Below are positions 16,452 to 23,347 of a stretch of 64,000 bases of DNA, one piece after another. Source of the stretch: Microbacterium capsulatum (lineage in GTDB: Bacteria; Actinomycetota; Actinomycetes; Actinomycetales; Microbacteriaceae). Location of the stretch: positions 310,001-374,000 of the forward strand of contig NZ_JAVFCB010000004.1 of assembly GCF_030865425.1 (NCBI RefSeq), in the 5' to 3' direction. The position numbers and the translations under genes were made by a program. The notes under the pieces are model-generated. The model saw only the letters and a program-made list of their open reading frames with translations, was not told the origin of the DNA and made no database searches. Every line of letters begins with the position of its first letter. The first letter of the stretch is position 1.

Positions 16452-17627
16452 TCAGGCTCGATGCATCTCGATGACGAGGTTGTGTGTCGCCAGCGAACCG
16501 TTGTTCCAGAGGCACACGATCAGGAACGCATCATCAGGGTCGTTGGACTGCCAGATTGGAAGCGAGCCGATGTCCGGCTTGGCAATGGTGGACACGGCGG
16601 TCACGTTGTAGCGAACGTTGGCAATCTCCACGGCAGCACCACGGGAGAGGCCGGCCTCGTTGACTGCGTTACCGATTGCGCCGCCCTGCGTGTGCGTGTG
16701 CGCTAGGAAGTAGCGCGGGCCGTTCGCGGCGTAGCCGTTCGCCGGGTCGTCGATCACCCAGAGATCCTCGAAGGTCGCGGGCTCCAGTTCCTCGGAGAAC
16801 GGCATAGCTCGAGGAGCGGGGAGCGCCAGCGTAGGAGGCACCTCGGACGTTGGCTGAGCGACTGGTTCGGTCCACCGATACTCATGACGACGCATGGCCA
16901 GAGGGGCCTTGATCGTCGGGGCGACTGAAGTTCCGACGATCGCGATGTCAGGACCGACGCCGGTCCGAACAAGCTCGGGTACGGCACGCGTTGCAATCGG
17001 TGATTCGGAGGGGATGGGAGCAGAAGGCAAGGTCTCGGGTACAGGGACCTCAGCGACCACTGCGGGGGGAGTGGTTGGCTTCGGCTCGGGCTGGGGCTTC
17101 GGCTTGATAGGCGGCTCTGGATCCGGAGGGTACTGGTTAGTTGCCATGCAGGCCGCGTCGAAGAAGTTGACGTGGAAGCCCCCCGTGTCCGCGCCGTATG
17201 CACCAGCTTCCCCGGCGCTCGCGATGCCAACGTAATGGGGTGTCTCACCCGGTTCGCACTCGGGTGGGTCGACACCGGCGTAGGGTGCGCCGAGTTCCCG
17301 GAAGGTCGACGTAGCCACCAGGAGGCTCATGGGAACAACGTAAGGGCCGTGCTCCCGTTCGTACTGTGAAGTAACCTCAATGGCAAAGTTGCAGCCATAG
17401 AAGCGACCAGGGTGTGTGATCTCGCCGTTCCAATGGCCAGGTTGGGGCTCGACGTCTTGGACGTAGCAGTTCTCTGCCCACAGGCTTACGCCCTCAGGAG
17501 TGCCCGGAATGTGTTCGTGGTTCCTGTCTGTCCATTCCCCAGCGACAGCTCCCGCGGTCCCTCCAAAAAGTGTTGAGACAATAACGAGCAAGCTCGCCGC
17601 AACCGCGATTGCCTTTCTGACCATCAT
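16452..17627 (-). CDS. Secreted protein with C-terminal sortase-like domain
   Basis: Protein of about 391 residues with a signal peptide from the tandem ATGs at 17627/17624 (AAAGGA five bases upstream): positive M-V-R-K, hydrophobic core, A-G-A-V-A-G. A Cys-containing N-terminal domain is followed by a Pro/Lys-rich linker (P-P-D-P-E-P-P-I-K-P-K-P) and a C-terminal domain like class E/F sortases: F-L-A-H-T-H (about 305), L-I-V-C-L-W (about 371, candidate catalytic Cys) and A-T-H-N-L-V-I-E near the end. The usual catalytic Arg is not clear (A-T-H-N stands where R is expected), so activity is uncertain. It may anchor or remodel surface proteins encoded by the element. Confidence 0.6.
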   Translation of the reverse strand: MMVRKAIAVAASLLVIVSTLFGGTAGAVAGEWTDRNHEHIPGTPEGVSLWAENCYVQDVEPQPGHWNGEITHPGRFYGCNFAIEVTSQYEREHGPYVVPMSLLVATSTFRELGAPYAGVDPPECEPGETPHYVGIASAGEAGAYGADTGGFHVNFFDAACMATNQYPPDPEPPIKPKPQPEPKPTTPPAVVAEVPVPETLPSAPIPSESPIATRAVPELVRTGVGPDIAIVGTSVAPTIKAPLAMRRHEYRWTEPVAQPTSEVPPTLALPAPRAMPFSEELEPATFEDLWVIDDPANGYAANGPRYFLAHTHTQGGAIGNAVNEAGLSRGAAVEIANVRYNVTAVSTIAKPDIGSLPIWQSNDPDDAFLIVCLWNNGSLATHNLVIEMHRA

Positions 17628-17723
17628 GTTGATCCTTTCGCCTCGGAGCGAGACGTTCTCGCTCTCGCTTCTATCTGATACGGCGAAAAGAGCAATCTTG
17701 TGAGCACGTACGCGCGCGAAACG

Positions 17724-17766
17724 AAAGCCCCTCCTAATGGGTGAATCATCCAAAAGGAGGGGCTTT
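17724..17766. terminator. Terminator of the 20-codon gene
   Basis: Twelve-bp stem AAAGCCCCTCCT/AGGAGGGGCTTT around a 19-base loop, beginning about 10 bases after the stop of the microprotein gene on the minus strand, where it is followed by CGTTTCG. It separates that gene from the sortase-like gene. Confidence 0.85.
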
Positions 17767-17775
17767 GCGTGATGC

Positions 17776-17838
17776 TTACGCCTTGGTGCCCTTTCCGACG
17801 CCCTTCGCAGCGCCGCCCTCGGCCTTGGATCCACCCAT
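17776..17838 (-). CDS. 20-residue Gly/Lys/Ala microprotein
   Basis: A complete gene of 20 codons plus TAA. The ATG at 17838 has GGGAGG six bases upstream, one of the best ribosome binding sites in the window, and a terminator follows. The product is basic, without aromatic residues, Cys or hydrophobic stretch: it begins M-G-G-S-K, ends K-G-T-K-A, and consists almost wholly of Gly, Ala and Lys. The element-wide CTCGTA motif and TAGTAG lie upstream on the minus strand (17883-17898). The compact unit argues for real, high expression. Function unknown. Confidence 0.6.
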   Translation of the reverse strand: MGGSKAEGGAAKGVGKGTKA

Positions 17839-18142
17839 TTCGCACCTCCCTATTGCCCGGATCGGATCTCTTCTCGCGATCTACTAGAAGCGTACGAGGC
17901 CCGAAATGACATTCCCGGACGGATGTACGCGAATAGCGTCTAGCGTTTGAACGCGTTCTGAGCGCCTGATATCGAGAGAAGCGATCTCGCTACGTCGCGA
18001 GCGTCAAAGTCGCTCAGCTCGTCCCAGCGGGCTTCTCAAGTCTTACTGGCGCGCGAGACGAGTGATCTTTTCTTGAGCGTGCCCTCTCTCGCGGCTGGTG
18101 TGCGCTTGCTAGCTTTCGTGTGTGGGCCTGAAGCAGAAGCGG

Positions 18143-18724
18143 ATGACAGTCAAAATTGGGAGCGCCCGTGAGGCTGCGCCCAAGCGAGATCGAGCCACTC
18201 TGATCGCTGCATGGATCGCGGCGGGTGCCGCCCTTGTCGCAGCGTTCACGGGTGTGGCTGGTGTTCTCATCGGAAACTCGCTGAGCCATGACCAAGCCAC
18301 CGCGACACACCGAGCCGAGACGTACGGGGCATACCTCGGGGCACTGGCCGCCTTCAATGAAACTGCGTGGTCGATCTCAGCTTGGGCGGGCACAGGTGCG
18401 CCCAGCGCCGCGCCCATCAGCGGAGGTGCCGATTCCGACTCCTTCTGGGCTGCCGCTCGCCAGGAGCAGGCATCTCTCGAGTCCTACTATCTGACCGCGA
18501 TGATGGCAACGGACGATCCTAAGATCGCGACCCTGCTGACGGAAATGCGAAGCGGTCAGCAGAGCATGTGGCTAGCGCTCAAATGCACTGCCAAGTTGCA
18601 GGTCTCCGACTGCACGGATGCGAACACGGCTAAAAATCACACAGAGATCGTTGAGAAAATAACTGCCTGGTCTGGCCGCCTCGACAGGTCCAAGACCCAG
18701 CTCGTCGAGACTGTCCATAGGTAG
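18143..18724 (+). CDS. Membrane-anchored hypothetical protein
   Basis: Protein of about 193 residues with a basic N-terminus (K-R-D-R), one transmembrane helix (about 20-45, A-W-I-A-A-G-A-A-L-V-A-A-F-T-G-V-A-G-V-L) and a C-terminal helical domain with two Cys residues. An in-frame GTG at 18122 would add seven residues. The topology (short cytoplasmic tail, one helix, helical domain) is common in small accessory proteins of phages and conjugative elements. No family is recognised. Confidence 0.55.
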   Translation: MTVKIGSAREAAPKRDRATLIAAWIAAGAALVAAFTGVAGVLIGNSLSHDQATATHRAETYGAYLGALAAFNETAWSISAWAGTGAPSAAPISGGADSDSFWAAARQEQASLESYYLTAMMATDDPKIATLLTEMRSGQQSMWLALKCTAKLQVSDCTDANTAKNHTEIVEKITAWSGRLDRSKTQLVETVHR

Positions 18725-18817
18725 GGCGTCGGAGCGACGCTGATGCGATTCGGTGCGCATGACGAGGGACCCTGTGGTTGAGCATTCGCCGAGCGCTTCG
18801 ACAGAGCTTGATGCTAG

Positions 18818-19519
18818 TTACCCCAAAGCGTCCACGACGAGCATGACACGAGTGGTGGGGCTACTGTCCACCCACTTCTGTGCAACGGCAATGGCCTCTT
18901 CCTTGGACTCTCCCTCGTACCTCTCCGGAGACGGAACTCCAACCATCCAGCGCGGTGCATCTCCATTACCTATATAGCTCATGCCGTGAAGTACAACGAT
19001 GATACTTTTACCGGTCGCTGCTTCTTGAGCTGCAATTCCCGCTCTGTATGCGTTCTTAGCCGGCACATTCACTTCCGAGGACTGTACGATTCCTGCACCC
19101 AGCGGAGTAATGACGTTCGTTACTGCCTCAGTTACCTTGGGAGGAAGAGGTTCGGTTCCCTTGACGACGACCCATTCACCCGATGGAAGATGATATGCCT
19201 TGGGATCATTACCTCTCCGGAAGGACTCGTTGATCTTTGCAGCATCTGCTTCGTTGACAGTGTCACCGACCTTGGCGCTGGCAACGGGATCTGCCGACTT
19301 TGGTGCAGGGCTCCCGAAAGGGGTGTTGCTCGACCTCGGCTGGGGCTCAGGACCTGCATTGTCGGTGCTAGGAGCGCAGGCTGCCAGAGTCATTATCGCA
19401 AGCATCGCCCCAGCGAGGGCAGCCGCTCGGGGAAACGAGGCTCGGCTTCGACAAGAGGTCGGGTCACCATTGATCACGATCCGATCATGTCGGTATATCG
19501 GTGTTCGTATCAACTTCAC
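18818..19519 (-). CDS. Predicted lipoprotein
   Basis: Frame of 233 residues from a GTG at 19519; the true start is uncertain because no ribosome binding site is visible and the signal peptide begins some 25 residues in. The lipobox L-A-A-C follows a hydrophobic segment (A-L-A-G-A-M-L-A-I-M-T). The mature part begins with a Pro/Ser-rich linker, then a small alpha/beta domain (S-I-I-V-V-L-H-G-M-S-Y-I-G and R-V-M-L-V-V-D-A-L-G). It is one of two lipoproteins of the element and is probably surface-exposed. Confidence 0.6.
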   Translation of the reverse strand: MKLIRTPIYRHDRIVINGDPTSCRSRASFPRAAALAGAMLAIMTLAACAPSTDNAGPEPQPRSSNTPFGSPAPKSADPVASAKVGDTVNEADAAKINESFRRGNDPKAYHLPSGEWVVVKGTEPLPPKVTEAVTNVITPLGAGIVQSSEVNVPAKNAYRAGIAAQEAATGKSIIVVLHGMSYIGNGDAPRWMVGVPSPERYEGESKEEAIAVAQKWVDSSPTTRVMLVVDALG

Positions 19520-19567
19520 TTACGATGAATCGGAGCACTGAACGCCGTACTGGAGAATCGGAGCAAC

Positions 19568-19897
19568 ATGGGTAAGCGCACGATCGAGGAACTCTTTGAT
19601 GACATCGACGGTGGGCAGGCGACTAGCTCGATCACCTTCGGCCTCGATGGAAGCAACTACGAGATCGATCTCAACGACGCGAACGCCGAAAAGCTCCGCG
19701 CGGTGTTCGCCCCATGGCTGGAGGTGGCAAGAAGGGTCCCGAAGAACGGCGCGCCTCAGAGCCGTACGCCGCGTTCCCGCCGTGGGAACGCGAACCTCAC
19801 GGGGGTTCGCGAGTGGGCAAAGGAAAACGGGCACAAGGTGAGCGACCGGGGCCGCATCCCTGCTGATGTCCTCGCAGCCTACGAGGCGGCGCGCTGA
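19568..19897 (+). CDS. lsr2: Lsr2-like nucleoid-associated silencer
   Basis: Protein of 109 residues matching the Lsr2 layout. The N-terminal dimerisation half has [12 protein letters not shown] (24-35) and [10 protein letters not shown] (41-50). A basic linker follows. The C-terminal DNA-binding half has [12 protein letters not shown] (80-91) and the AT-hook-like R-G-R (94-96) before I-P-A-D-V-L-A-A-Y. Lsr2 is the actinobacterial counterpart of H-NS and coats AT-rich DNA. A copy on the element may silence its own genes while integrated or interfere with the host Lsr2. It lies divergent to one lipoprotein gene and convergent to another. Confidence 0.9.
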   Translation: MGKRTIEELFDDIDGGQATSSITFGLDGSNYEIDLNDANAEKLRAVFAPWLEVARRVPKNGAPQSRTPRSRRGNANLTGVREWAKENGHKVSDRGRIPADVLAAYEAAR

Positions 19898-19960
19898 GGT
19901 TCAGATCCGACAAACGCCCGAGAAGACTCAACCCCCTCGGTCGTTCGCACATTCGGATGG

Positions 19961-21088
19961 CTACTTCATCGGAAGTTTGATCACCTGACGCACGCCACCC
20001 GGTTGGCTTGTGAGGATCAGGTAGTAGGCGTCGGTCTTTCCGCGGGCATCCACGAAGGGCCTGATATCGCACTTGAAATGGGTTTCGGGACTCGATCCCT
20101 TGCCGTTCGATTCCGACGCGCAGCTCAGCTCGGGACCATGAGTCGCATCCTTGTCACGGCCGAGTACCCACGTATTCGTCCTTGCAGACCTGTGCTCGCC
20201 TGATAGCGTCACGGCGAAGGATCCCGTGATCGGATCGCTGTTCGTACCAGATCCGGTGATCTTGATGTCTGACGCCGAGAAGAAGTTCTCCTCTTGGGGT
20301 GCAACCCACCAGTGAGCTTTGGCTGTCGGTGCAGACTTCGTGACGAGCGGCCATGCGTCGATCACTCCTTGCTCCCCTGGAAGAGCGTTGGCGCGGGGAT
20401 CGTCCCAGATGCCGTTCTTCCCGAGCCCAGCCCCTTGCCTGTTCAGGATGCCGGTTGAGATCGTCAGCGGCACCACTTGCCGCCAGCGCGAGCCTTTGAC
20501 AGTGGTGACGATGAAGTAGTTGCCATCGCCATAGTTCGTGTCGATGAACCATGCCCAGCTGTTGGCCATGCCTTCGTAGTTCAGGTTGTCCGTCGTGCAG
20601 AACACCGGGACTCCGTCGACGGCGTCTTCGGACTTGGCGATGAACATCAAGAGCTCCGGCACAGCGGGGCGATCAGCCTTGCCGTTCTGCTTCTTCGGGG
20701 GTTCAAGCCACTCCGACCTGCACTTCGACTGGAACTCCACGACGAGTGGCTTCGCGGGATCGATCCGAGGTTCGGGGCTGCCGACTTCCAAAGGCACCTC
20801 AGCCACGTTCCTGTAGCGCGGCTTGTCCCCGGCGACATCTAGATAGCTGTACTGGTCGCCGTTGATCTTGAGGTCGCCCAGGTACATACCGCCCCAGTCC
20901 GGCTTCTCGGCGACCGGATTGGAGAACCAAGTGTCGGAGCTGGGTGTCGGCGATGGCGTGTCGATAGTGGCGCCTGGGGAATCGCTGGGGATTGCTCCCA
21001 GAGCGCCACTATCGGTGCAGGCTGCGAGCGGTAACAGGGCGAGGGCGATCAACACCGCTGTGGCCAGACGCACGGAGTGACTCTTCAT
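19961..21088 (-). CDS. Predicted lipoprotein of the membrane-protein cluster
   Basis: Protein of 375 residues with a lipoprotein signal (R-L-A-T-A-V-L-I-A-L-A-L-L-P-L-A-A-C), then a Ser/Thr/Pro-rich linker and a large extracellular domain rich in Trp with three or four Cys residues. Its ATG overlaps the stop of the upstream membrane protein (ATGA), so the three genes 22880 to 19961 form one operon. No known domain is recognised. By context it may belong to a cell-surface or mating complex. Confidence 0.65.
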   Translation of the reverse strand: MKSHSVRLATAVLIALALLPLAACTDSGALGAIPSDSPGATIDTPSPTPSSDTWFSNPVAEKPDWGGMYLGDLKINGDQYSYLDVAGDKPRYRNVAEVPLEVGSPEPRIDPAKPLVVEFQSKCRSEWLEPPKKQNGKADRPAVPELLMFIAKSEDAVDGVPVFCTTDNLNYEGMANSWAWFIDTNYGDGNYFIVTTVKGSRWRQVVPLTISTGILNRQGAGLGKNGIWDDPRANALPGEQGVIDAWPLVTKSAPTAKAHWWVAPQEENFFSASDIKITGSGTNSDPITGSFAVTLSGEHRSARTNTWVLGRDKDATHGPELSCASESNGKGSSPETHFKCDIRPFVDARGKTDAYYLILTSQPGGVRQVIKLPMK

Positions 21089-21918
21089 CTTGCTTCCCTC
21101 TCGTTGGGGGCCGGAGGATCATTCGGATGTGCCTCGGCCCTGGAGGCAGCAGTGACGAGCATTCGCAGTAGTGAGAGCGGCATCTCAGGATTGACGACGA
21201 ACCACAGTGCGATCAGGACGAGGAAGATCTTTCCGGGCAGGCTCGCGAAGATAAACGGGAAGATCGCGATTGCGGTGGCACGGATGATTACGGCACCTGA
21301 TACTGAGACGAAAGCAGCCAGCGCAGCCCGTTTCCCTGGAGTCAGACTCGCCCCGCGGGCTTTCTCGATTGCGGCCCAGAGGACGGCTACCTCCGGTGAT
21401 GCGCTGGAAGTGCGCTTCTCACGTAGATAGTTGAGCGTGAGGTAGGTGGGGAACAAGACGAGTGGCAGGGTCACGAGCCCGGTGATGAGTGGCGACAAGC
21501 CGGAGGACCCAAACAAGCCGGAGGGCCCAAACAAAACGCCCGAGACGCCCTGCTCGAAAGTCGCAATGACGATGCCGAAAAGGACCGCGCGGGCAAGGAG
21601 GAATAGGAAGTTCGCGTTCATCAAGCGCAGGATTGGATACGACGCGAGGAACGCTGACAGAGCATCAAGCAACTCCCCGAAACGCGAAGGGTTTGCTTCA
21701 AGCTCCTGAACGCGCCTCATGATCTGGACTCCACGAAATGGACTGCCGAGAAGCGCCTGCGCGGTCATGACGATCATGGTTGAGAACCACGTAAGCAGTG
21801 AGCCCTCAATCAGCATCGCTCCTAGGGCGATCATCGCCCCGACGGGGAGACTCGCAACTAGGACTCTTCCGAATGCCTCGCTTGGCGTGATTTTCGGGAA
21901 AAGATTGAATTCTGCCAT
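21085..21918 (-). CDS. Multi-pass membrane protein
   Basis: Protein of about 277 residues. The ATG at 21918 has GTGAGGA upstream and is preferred over the in-frame start at 21933. At least five hydrophobic segments are visible: V-L-V-A-S-L-P-V-G-A-M-I-A-L-G-A; W-F-S-T-M-I-V-M-T-A; F-L-F-L-L-A-R-A-V-L-F-G-I-V-I-A; L-I-T-G-L-V-T-L-P-L-V-L-F-P; and F-V-S-V-S-G-A-V-I-I-R-A-T-A-I-A. The last region is K-I-F-L-V-L-I-A-L-W-F-V-V-N-P. It sits between a secreted single-span protein and a lipoprotein in one operon, which suggests a membrane complex. Family unknown. Confidence 0.65.
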   Translation of the reverse strand: MAEFNLFPKITPSEAFGRVLVASLPVGAMIALGAMLIEGSLLTWFSTMIVMTAQALLGSPFRGVQIMRRVQELEANPSRFGELLDALSAFLASYPILRLMNANFLFLLARAVLFGIVIATFEQGVSGVLFGPSGLFGSSGLSPLITGLVTLPLVLFPTYLTLNYLREKRTSSASPEVAVLWAAIEKARGASLTPGKRAALAAFVSVSGAVIIRATAIAIFPFIFASLPGKIFLVLIALWFVVNPEMPLSLLRMLVTAASRAEAHPNDPPAPNEREAR

Positions 21919-21926
21919 GGCTGTCC

Positions 21927-22880
21927 TCACCACCTGTCTCCGTGACGGCTACGATCTGACGACTTGGCCGTGTGTTCGTCCGAGAATTGCTGAATCGCCC
22001 GGATAGGTGTGCCGTCGTTCTCGTACTTGGGTTTGTGCTTGGACCGGAATCGACCCCACACGAACATGCCGACGAGTGCGGTCACAAGTATCGCGATCAC
22101 GAGCGCGATTGCGCCGAGCGCCTGCCCCTGCACGTCCTGCACACCGCCTGACTCCTCGGGTGCCGCTGGGCCAGGCGCGGCTGACTTCTTGATCTCGTCG
22201 GGCTTCTTGTCCTTCACCGACTTCGACGGCGGCTTCTCCTCTGCGGGCTTCGCCGCAACAGCGTTCGCGCATGCGTCCTGCCACGAGCGGGCGCCGAACT
22301 GGACCGTCAGAGTTACGAGGTACTTGTGGAGATTCGCTCCGAGCATTGCGATACCAGCCCTGAAACGATCCTGATCCTTGATGTTGTTGGTGACGAGGCA
22401 ATCGCGAGCAGGACGTTGAGCGACGATGATGCCGTCGCCTGGGAAGGTCAGCGTGGGCCCAGCGCCCGGTGCGTCGGGAGGAATCTCTACGCCCGTTGTC
22501 AACTTGGTGCCGATTGAGTCGATCAGCTTCGGGAAGGCTGCGTTGAGCGAGAGAGTGACGAGGTTTGGGTCGGTGCTACCGGGCTCCCAGCTTTCGCGCT
22601 TCATCGTCTCAACGGTGATGTCTCCCTCGGCAGGATCTGGCGCGCTGCCATCGGGGGAGTACCACCATGCCGAGGCGTACCACTGCTTCTGATCCTGAGC
22701 GGAGTGTTGATCCGTTGAGGTGCTTCCAGACTTTGCGTACGGCGCGCTCGGAGCGGTGTTGTACCAAGATGGAGCGCCGGGGATGTCGGGAAAACGTGGA
22801 GTCGCAGCGTGGGCCGGAGCGCAGACGGTAATGAGCGCGACAACTATGAGCGCTATTCCCGGTGCTTTGATGCTCTTCAT
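21927..22880 (-). CDS. Secreted protein with C-terminal membrane anchor
   Basis: Protein of 317 residues. A signal peptide (K-A-P-G-I-A-L-I-V-V-A-L-I-T-V, cleavage near A-H-A-A) precedes an extracellular domain. A charged Lys/Glu/Pro linker and one C-terminal transmembrane helix (A-I-A-L-V-I-A-I-L-V-T-A-L-V-G-M-F) come next, then a basic cytoplasmic tail. It is first in the three-gene operon of membrane proteins downstream of the FtsK translocase, on the same strand. A role in cell contact or DNA passage is plausible but inferred. Confidence 0.65.
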   Translation of the reverse strand: MKSIKAPGIALIVVALITVCAPAHAATPRFPDIPGAPSWYNTAPSAPYAKSGSTSTDQHSAQDQKQWYASAWWYSPDGSAPDPAEGDITVETMKRESWEPGSTDPNLVTLSLNAAFPKLIDSIGTKLTTGVEIPPDAPGAGPTLTFPGDGIIVAQRPARDCLVTNNIKDQDRFRAGIAMLGANLHKYLVTLTVQFGARSWQDACANAVAAKPAEEKPPSKSVKDKKPDEIKKSAAPGPAAPEESGGVQDVQGQALGAIALVIAILVTALVGMFVWGRFRSKHKPKYENDGTPIRAIQQFSDEHTAKSSDRSRHGDRW

Positions 22881-22973
22881 TTCAATCCCTTGTTCGAAAA
22901 GCTCTTTCTAGTATTTGACTAGGTGCTCCGCGGAATTTCTTGATCATGAACGCGAGCGCGACTTTGAATGGAA

Positions 22974-23142
22974 TGCCGGACTGGCCCCGCCACCAAAGGT
23001 CGAATATGTGGCGTTGATGGGACCAGTCCGGCAAATCGCCCGCTGGATTAGGTCGGGCGATGGTCACGGAGCCGGAGAAGGCGAGCCAGGCTAGAAGCCG
23101 ACCTTCTCACCGCTGCAGTCGAGTCGCGGTTCGCTCCGTGAC
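22974..23142. other. Nested hairpin region downstream of the translocase; candidate transfer locus (clt/oriT-like)
   Basis: Three nested inverted-repeat units follow each other without a convincing gene. The first is TGCCGGACTGG (22974-22984) with its complement (23023-23033), enclosing GCCAC/GTGGC. The second is ATCGCCCG-like arms near 23035-23060. The third is GTCACGGAGC (23063-23072) with its complement (23133-23142), enclosing GAGAAGG/CCTTCTC (23075-23081, 23102-23108). The region lies just 3' of the FtsK/TraB-like gene, where cis-acting transfer loci of Streptomyces elements are found. Role inferred. Confidence 0.5.
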
Positions 23143-23347
23143 AGCTCTGGAGTAGTCGAGCGGACTATCTCGAACTCTTACGTCTAGTTGATCACGCGCC
23201 TTGTCGGCTTTCTGCGACTTGATATGCGCTCGATTCGATCGTCAGTACGCACCCGAGGCATTCAACGCGCCGTGGAGAGAAAGCGCTGTCTCGCGCGACA
23301 CGAGATCGCGTCGATCTACTTCGGGCTCTCAGGTCGCCGCCGCGAGC

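Noticed and set aside
22882..23067. 61-codon minus-strand frame downstream of the translocase
   Set aside because: It lies within the nested inverted repeats, has no ribosome binding site, and its codons are dictated by the palindromes.
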